From Prevotella sp. (GTDB lineage Bacteria > Bacteroidota > Bacteroidia > Bacteroidales > Bacteroidaceae): a stretch of DNA of 17,294 nucleotides. Of this stretch, positions 13,830 to 17,294 are shown piece after piece; within the stretch, counting starts at the first letter, position 1; every line of letters starts with the position of its first letter. Below the pieces are notes generated by a model. That model searched no databases. It saw nothing but the letters and a program-made list of their open reading frames with translations, and was not told the DNA's origin. The DNA lies in NCBI GenBank assembly GCA_024681875.1, contig JAILAA010000114.1:1-17294 (forward strand). The letters are read 5' to 3'. Made by a program: the position numbers and the translations under genes.

Positions 13830-15041
13830 ATGTCTACCTTTGCCCCTTTTGCCCGCCCGCTTTATGTGATGGCCAAGCCAGCAGGCAGTTGCTGTAATTT
13901 GCAGTGCAGGTATTGCTATTATCTGGAGAAGAAACAACTGTACCCCTCTCATGGGTCATCGCTGTTCATGGATGACCGTACTCTTGAAGCCTATATCCGA
14001 CAATATATTGAGGCGCAGACTCAGCCGCAAGTGCTCTTTGTGTGGCACGGAGGCGAGCCGCTCATCCGTCCGCTGAGTTTCTACAAACGCGTGTTGCAGT
14101 TGCAACAGCGCTATGCACGCGGCTGCATCATCGACAACTGCCTTCAAACCAACGGCACGCTGCTTAATGACGAGTGGTGTGCGTTTTTTCGTGAGCATAA
14201 TTGGCTTGTTGGCATCTCTATCGACGGCCCGCAGGAGCTGCATGATCAATACCGCCGTTCCTCCCGCCCCTCATTCCATGATGTGATGCGCGGTATACGG
14301 CTGCTACAGAAACATGGCGTGGAGTGGAATGCAATGGGCGTAGTGAACAACAGCAACGCCGATCATCCACTTGAGGTCTACCATTTCTATAAGGAGATAG
14401 GTTGCCGCTATATTCAGTTCACCCCCATCGTGGAGCGCTTGTGCTCACATGCTGATGGTCGTCACCTTGCCACAATGGCTGATTCCCTCGCCTCTTCAAT
14501 GGCTGACTTCTCTGTCCGTCCTGGGCAGTACGCGCGGTTCTGCTGCGACATCTATGATGAGTGGGTGCGCCACGACGTGGGGCAGGTCTTTGTGCAGTTG
14601 TTTGATTCCACTCTTGCCTGTTGGGCCGGTGAGACACCCAGCCTCTGCTCTATGTGCCCCACCTGCGGACACGCCGGAGTGATTGAGTATAATGGCGACG
14701 TATACTCATGTGACCATTTCGTGGCTCCCGAATACCTGTTGGGCAATATCCACCACGACACTATCACCTCAGTGATGTACAGCCTCCGACAGGCGCAGTT
14801 CGGGCGCGATAAACATGACCGTTTGCCTCGGCAGTGTATGAATTGCCGGTGGCTCTTTGCATGTAATGGCGGCTGCCCCAAAGACCGTTTCTGCCATACC
14901 ACCGATGGCGAACCTGGACTCAGTTTCCTGTGTGAGGACTATCGCCAGTTTTTCGCCCACGTTGCCCCGTCGATGGATTTTATGAACAACGAACTGCAGC
15001 ATGGGCGTGCGCCCGCCAACGTGATGGAATGGATACAATGA
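13830..15041 (+). CDS. Radical SAM/SPASM anaerobic sulfatase-maturating enzyme
   Basis: A 403-residue enzyme. The N-terminal radical SAM motif is Cys22-x3-Cys26-x2-Cys29 in CNLQCRYCYYLEK, followed by HGGEP and the SIDGP segment. The C-terminal SPASM region supplies many Cys for two further iron-sulfur clusters: CSMCPTCGHAG, YSCDHFV, CMNCRWLFACNGGCPKDRF and CEDY. The start PLYVMAKPAGSCCNLQCRYCYY and overall length are those of anaerobic sulfatase maturases, which oxidise an active-site Cys or Ser of sulfatases to formylglycine in the cytoplasm. Such sulfatases let gut Bacteroidota use sulfated mucin or plant glycans. No sulfatase lies in the window, which is common because one maturase serves many. 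A peptide-modifying SPASM enzyme is a less likely alternative. It meets xynB tail to tail 22 bp later. Confidence 0.9.
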   Translation: MSTFAPFARPLYVMAKPAGSCCNLQCRYCYYLEKKQLYPSHGSSLFMDDRTLEAYIRQYIEAQTQPQVLFVWHGGEPLIRPLSFYKRVLQLQQRYARGCIIDNCLQTNGTLLNDEWCAFFREHNWLVGISIDGPQELHDQYRRSSRPSFHDVMRGIRLLQKHGVEWNAMGVVNNSNADHPLEVYHFYKEIGCRYIQFTPIVERLCSHADGRHLATMADSLASSMADFSVRPGQYARFCCDIYDEWVRHDVGQVFVQLFDSTLACWAGETPSLCSMCPTCGHAGVIEYNGDVYSCDHFVAPEYLLGNIHHDTITSVMYSLRQAQFGRDKHDRLPRQCMNCRWLFACNGGCPKDRFCHTTDGEPGLSFLCEDYRQFFAHVAPSMDFMNNELQHGRAPANVMEWIQ

Positions 15042-15063
15042 CTATCTAATCAGAAGGGAATGT

Positions 15064-16065
15064 TTATTCGTTGATGACCTTCTGAATGGTACCGTCAGCA
15101 TTGTAGAATAGCTGTTGCACCTTCAGTGAACGCAGGTGTGTGACGTCATTGGAGGGCACACAGTCGTGGAAGAACAGATACCATTGTCCGCGATACTCCA
15201 CGATGCAGTGGTGCGTGGTCCAGCCGACGACGGGGTCAAGGATGACGCCCTGATAGGTGAAGGGACCGTAGGGGTTGTCGCCCGTAGCGTAGCACAGCAT
15301 GTGACTGTCGCCCGTTGAGTAGCTGAAGTAATACTTGCCATTGTACTTATGCATCCAAGAGGCCTCGAAGAAGCGGTGTGGGTCACCAGCCTTCAGGGGC
15401 TGGCCGTCTTTGTCGACAATGAGGACCTGACGAGGAGCCTCGGCAAACTGAAGCATATCGTCGCTCAGACGTGCCATCAGGCTTGGCAGGGCAGGCATGT
15501 CGGGAGCGGTGAAGAGCTGTGTCTTGCGGTCAGGGGCAGGACCTAGGTCGACACCTTCCTTCAGAACTTTCTGCGGAGCGACATTCCACTGGAGTTGTCC
15601 ACCCCAGAGACCGCCGTAATAGACATAGACCTGTCCGTCGTCGTCCTTGAAAACGCAAGGGTCGATGCTGTAGGCACCACGAATGGGATGCTCCTGAGGG
15701 ATGAACGGGCCCTCGGGCTTGTCAGCAATGGCAACTCCAAGATGGAAGACACCATTATAGTCCTTGGCAGAGAAAATGAGATAATACTTGCCGTCCTTCT
15801 CACAGACGTCGCTGTCCCACATCTGCTTCTCAGCCCAGGGCACCTGGTCTACATCGAGGATGACACCGTGGTCGGTGGCGGGGTCGGTCTCTACGTTGTC
15901 GAAAGAGAGAACGTGGTAGTCGCGCATCTGGAAGTGTCCGCCGTCATCGTCGAAGGCTGCGCCTGCCTCCCAGTCGTGTGAGGGATAGATATACAGTCGG
16001 TTGTTAAACACGTGGGCCGCGGGATCGGCCATGTAGTCTTGTGGGAAAAGATACCTTGCTTTCAT
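15064..16065 (-). CDS. xynB: GH43 beta-xylosidase/arabinofuranosidase
   Basis: A 333-residue five-bladed beta-propeller glycoside hydrolase of family 43. The three catalytic acids are visible: general base Asp14 (YMADPAAHVFNNRLY), pKa-modulating Asp135 (GAYSIDPCVF) and general acid Glu234 (RFFEASWMHKYNGKYY). It starts at the catalytic domain with no signal peptide and no accessory carbohydrate-binding or C-terminal beta-sandwich domain, so it is probably cytoplasmic and acts on short xylo-oligosaccharides. Position directly downstream of a GH10 xylanase matches the XynA/XynB pair known from rumen Prevotella, in which the GH43 partner has xylosidase and exoxylanase activity. Whether xylose or arabinose is preferred cannot be read here. 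The 49-bp gap to xynA is filled by an 8-bp repeat. Confidence 0.9.
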   Translation of the reverse strand: MKARYLFPQDYMADPAAHVFNNRLYIYPSHDWEAGAAFDDDGGHFQMRDYHVLSFDNVETDPATDHGVILDVDQVPWAEKQMWDSDVCEKDGKYYLIFSAKDYNGVFHLGVAIADKPEGPFIPQEHPIRGAYSIDPCVFKDDDGQVYVYYGGLWGGQLQWNVAPQKVLKEGVDLGPAPDRKTQLFTAPDMPALPSLMARLSDDMLQFAEAPRQVLIVDKDGQPLKAGDPHRFFEASWMHKYNGKYYFSYSTGDSHMLCYATGDNPYGPFTYQGVILDPVVGWTTHHCIVEYRGQWYLFFHDCVPSNDVTHLRSLKVQQLFYNADGTIQKVINE

Positions 16066-16078
16066 AGTTTTATTATTT

Positions 16079-16118
16079 CGTTATGGCGTTATGACGTAAT
16101 TACGTTATCACGACTTAT
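16079..16118. repeat. 8-bp phased repeat between xynA and xynB
   Basis: Five consecutive octamers begin with CG: CGTTATGG, CGTTATGA, CGTAATTA, CGTTATCA and CGACTTAT (16079-16118). They include the perfect 12-bp palindrome ACGTAATTACGT (16091-16102 region). The tract fills most of the gap between the two xylan genes and runs into the last codon of xynA. It may affect mRNA structure or bind protein; no function is shown. Confidence 0.7.
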
Positions 16119-17230
16119 TTGTAAAGATCCATGATTTTCTGCACCACGGGCTTTGCCTTGTACTGGCGGTCGAAGAGCAAGGGGTAGTTGGTGCGTCCCT
16201 TTATGGGCCATCCGTTGAGCCAGGACCCTGCGTCGCTGATTCCCCAGAGATTGATGCGCGATATCTGGTGGCGGTGCTTATAGTAGATGTTGAAGAGTGC
16301 CATCCAGCGCTCTTCGAGCTCTTTCTCCTTAGCTAAAGGCAACGCGAGCGCATAGGGGTTGTACTTCTGCTGCATCTCATAGTTCTGACTGATTTCGGCA
16401 CCACCGAAGCCCTCAGGGTTTGGCAGCACATTGATGTCGAGCTCGGTCATCATCACCTTCACGCCACAGGCGGCAAAGGCATCTATCGACTTCTCGTACT
16501 CCTCGAGGTTAGGATAGTCGAGACCGTTGTGGCTCTGCATGCCCACGCCGTCGATGCGCAATCCCTTTTCCTTCAGACTCTTCACCAGCCGGCATACTGT
16601 CGCGCGCTTGCCAGGCTGGGCCATAGAATAGTCATTGTAGTAGAGCTCGGCATCAGGGTCGGCCTCATGAGCGGCACGGAAGGCAATCTCGATGAACTCC
16701 TCGCCCAGGAGCTTGTAGTAAGGCGACTGGCGGAACGAGCCGTCGTCGTTGACAGCCTCGTTCACCACATCCCATCCATGCACCTTGCCCTTATAGTGGC
16801 CTACCACCGTCTTGATATGATTCACTATGCGGTCGCGCAACAACTCCTTGGATGCAGGGCTGGCTGCATAGCCATTGGTGAACCACCAGTCGGGGGCCTG
16901 GGAGTGCCACACCAGGCAATGTCCCAGCACCTTCAGACGGTGTTGCTGGCAATAGCTGACAAATTTGTCGGCCACACGGAAGTCAAAGATGCCTTCGGCA
17001 GGAGCCAGCGACTCTGGTTTCATGCAGTTCTCGGCCACAGCACAGTTGAAATGCTTCTCGAGCACCGCGTCTGCCTCGGGCACCTGCCCATCGCTCTGCC
17101 ACTGGTTTACGGCTGCTCCTATGAGACAGTACTTGCCAATGGCATCTTTCAGACCTTGGGCCGCCGATGTTGTGTTTACAAGCAGGGCTCCGAGAAAAGC
17201 AGCTGCTATAGTCTTGATTCTAGTCTTCAT
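16115..17230 (-). CDS. xynA: GH10 endo-1,4-beta-xylanase (exported)
   Basis: A 371-residue family 10 glycoside hydrolase. A signal peptide (about 1-24, TSA-AQ) precedes a single TIM-barrel domain. The acid/base is Glu158 in GWDVVNEAVND and the nucleophile Glu263 in VMMTELDIN; HCLVWHSQAPDWWF and the C-terminal INLWGISDAGSWLNGWP are further family landmarks. It should cut internal beta-1,4 xylosyl bonds in xylan. There is no lipobox and no carbohydrate-binding module, so it may be periplasmic or released rather than a surface lipoprotein. xynB follows 49 bp later on the same strand, so the two are likely cotranscribed. The ATG at 17230 starts the signal peptide directly. Only 64 bp of upstream sequence is present, so a regulator or SusCD-like partner could lie beyond the edge. 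Confidence 0.94.
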   Translation of the reverse strand: MKTRIKTIAAAFLGALLVNTTSAAQGLKDAIGKYCLIGAAVNQWQSDGQVPEADAVLEKHFNCAVAENCMKPESLAPAEGIFDFRVADKFVSYCQQHRLKVLGHCLVWHSQAPDWWFTNGYAASPASKELLRDRIVNHIKTVVGHYKGKVHGWDVVNEAVNDDGSFRQSPYYKLLGEEFIEIAFRAAHEADPDAELYYNDYSMAQPGKRATVCRLVKSLKEKGLRIDGVGMQSHNGLDYPNLEEYEKSIDAFAACGVKVMMTELDINVLPNPEGFGGAEISQNYEMQQKYNPYALALPLAKEKELEERWMALFNIYYKHRHQISRINLWGISDAGSWLNGWPIKGRTNYPLLFDRQYKAKPVVQKIMDLYK

Positions 17231-17244
17231 ATTATAATATTTGT

Positions 17245-17252
17245 CAAAGGTG
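17245..17252 (-). promoter_or_regulatory. Weak candidate -7 element before xynA
   Basis: On the minus strand CACCTTTG differs from TAnnTTTG by one base and lies 14 bp before the ATG at 17230. A TTTC at 17274-17277 is 21 bp further upstream. The match is imperfect and the window ends close by, so xynA could instead be read from a promoter outside. Confidence 0.3.
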
Positions 17253-17294
17253 GGGAGATAGGAAACGAAGGTTGAAAGCGGCTCTGCGACATGG

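Noticed and set aside
15042..15063. Possible terminator between the maturase and xynB
   Set aside because: Only 22 bp with no inverted repeat.

Overview
The window looks like chromosomal DNA of a Bacteroidota species, most likely Prevotellaceae (Prevotella sensu lato). Three things point there: promoters of the Bacteroidota type (TAnnTTTG around -7, sometimes with TTTG about 20 bp upstream); families typical of gut and rumen Bacteroidota (DUF5686 protein with a carboxypeptidase-like domain, Wzi-family protein, DPP-IV-like S9 peptidase, anaerobic sulfatase maturase); and a GH10 xylanase next to a GH43 enzyme, the xynA/xynB pairing known from rumen Prevotella. No rRNA, tRNA, CRISPR array, transposase or phage gene is visible.

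Layout. 1-279 has no gene but holds two repeat structures: a nested GC-rich palindrome cluster (1-111) and a 21-bp tandem repeat built from alternating hairpins (163-238). On the minus strand follow a LacI-family regulator (280-1302) with a promoter and an overlapping palindromic operator, and a large DUF5686 outer-membrane protein (1377-3932, GTG start). A divergent promoter region (3933-4098) then starts a six-gene plus-strand run: PgpA-family phosphatase, GtrA-family membrane protein, CDP-alcohol phosphatidyltransferase, AUR1-like PAP2 protein, Wzi-like outer-membrane protein and a small lipoprotein (4099-8631). Next come a minus-strand pair of THUMP-domain RNA methyltransferase and DPP-IV-like peptidase (8698-12448, overlapping ends), a divergent hybrid-free sensor histidine kinase (12558-13799), a radical SAM/SPASM anaerobic sulfatase-maturase-like enzyme (13830-15041), and a minus-strand xylan pair, xynA (GH10) then xynB (GH43) (15064-17230).

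The most interesting block is 4099-6616. Gene order and motifs match the inositol-lipid cluster known from Bacteroides thetaiotaomicron: a phosphatidylinositol-phosphate synthase candidate, a PgpA-type phosphatase that would remove its phosphate, a GtrA-like carrier protein, and an AUR1-like enzyme with the H-H-D triad of inositol phosphorylceramide synthases. The myo-inositol-phosphate synthase expected in such a cluster is not in this window. The Wzi-like protein and lipoprotein following within 4 and 28 bp suggest a link between membrane lipid make-up and surface polysaccharide.

At the right edge XynA (secreted) would cut xylan internally and XynB (no signal peptide) would finish xylo-oligosaccharides inside the cell. 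No SusC/SusD pair or sulfatase is present in the window.
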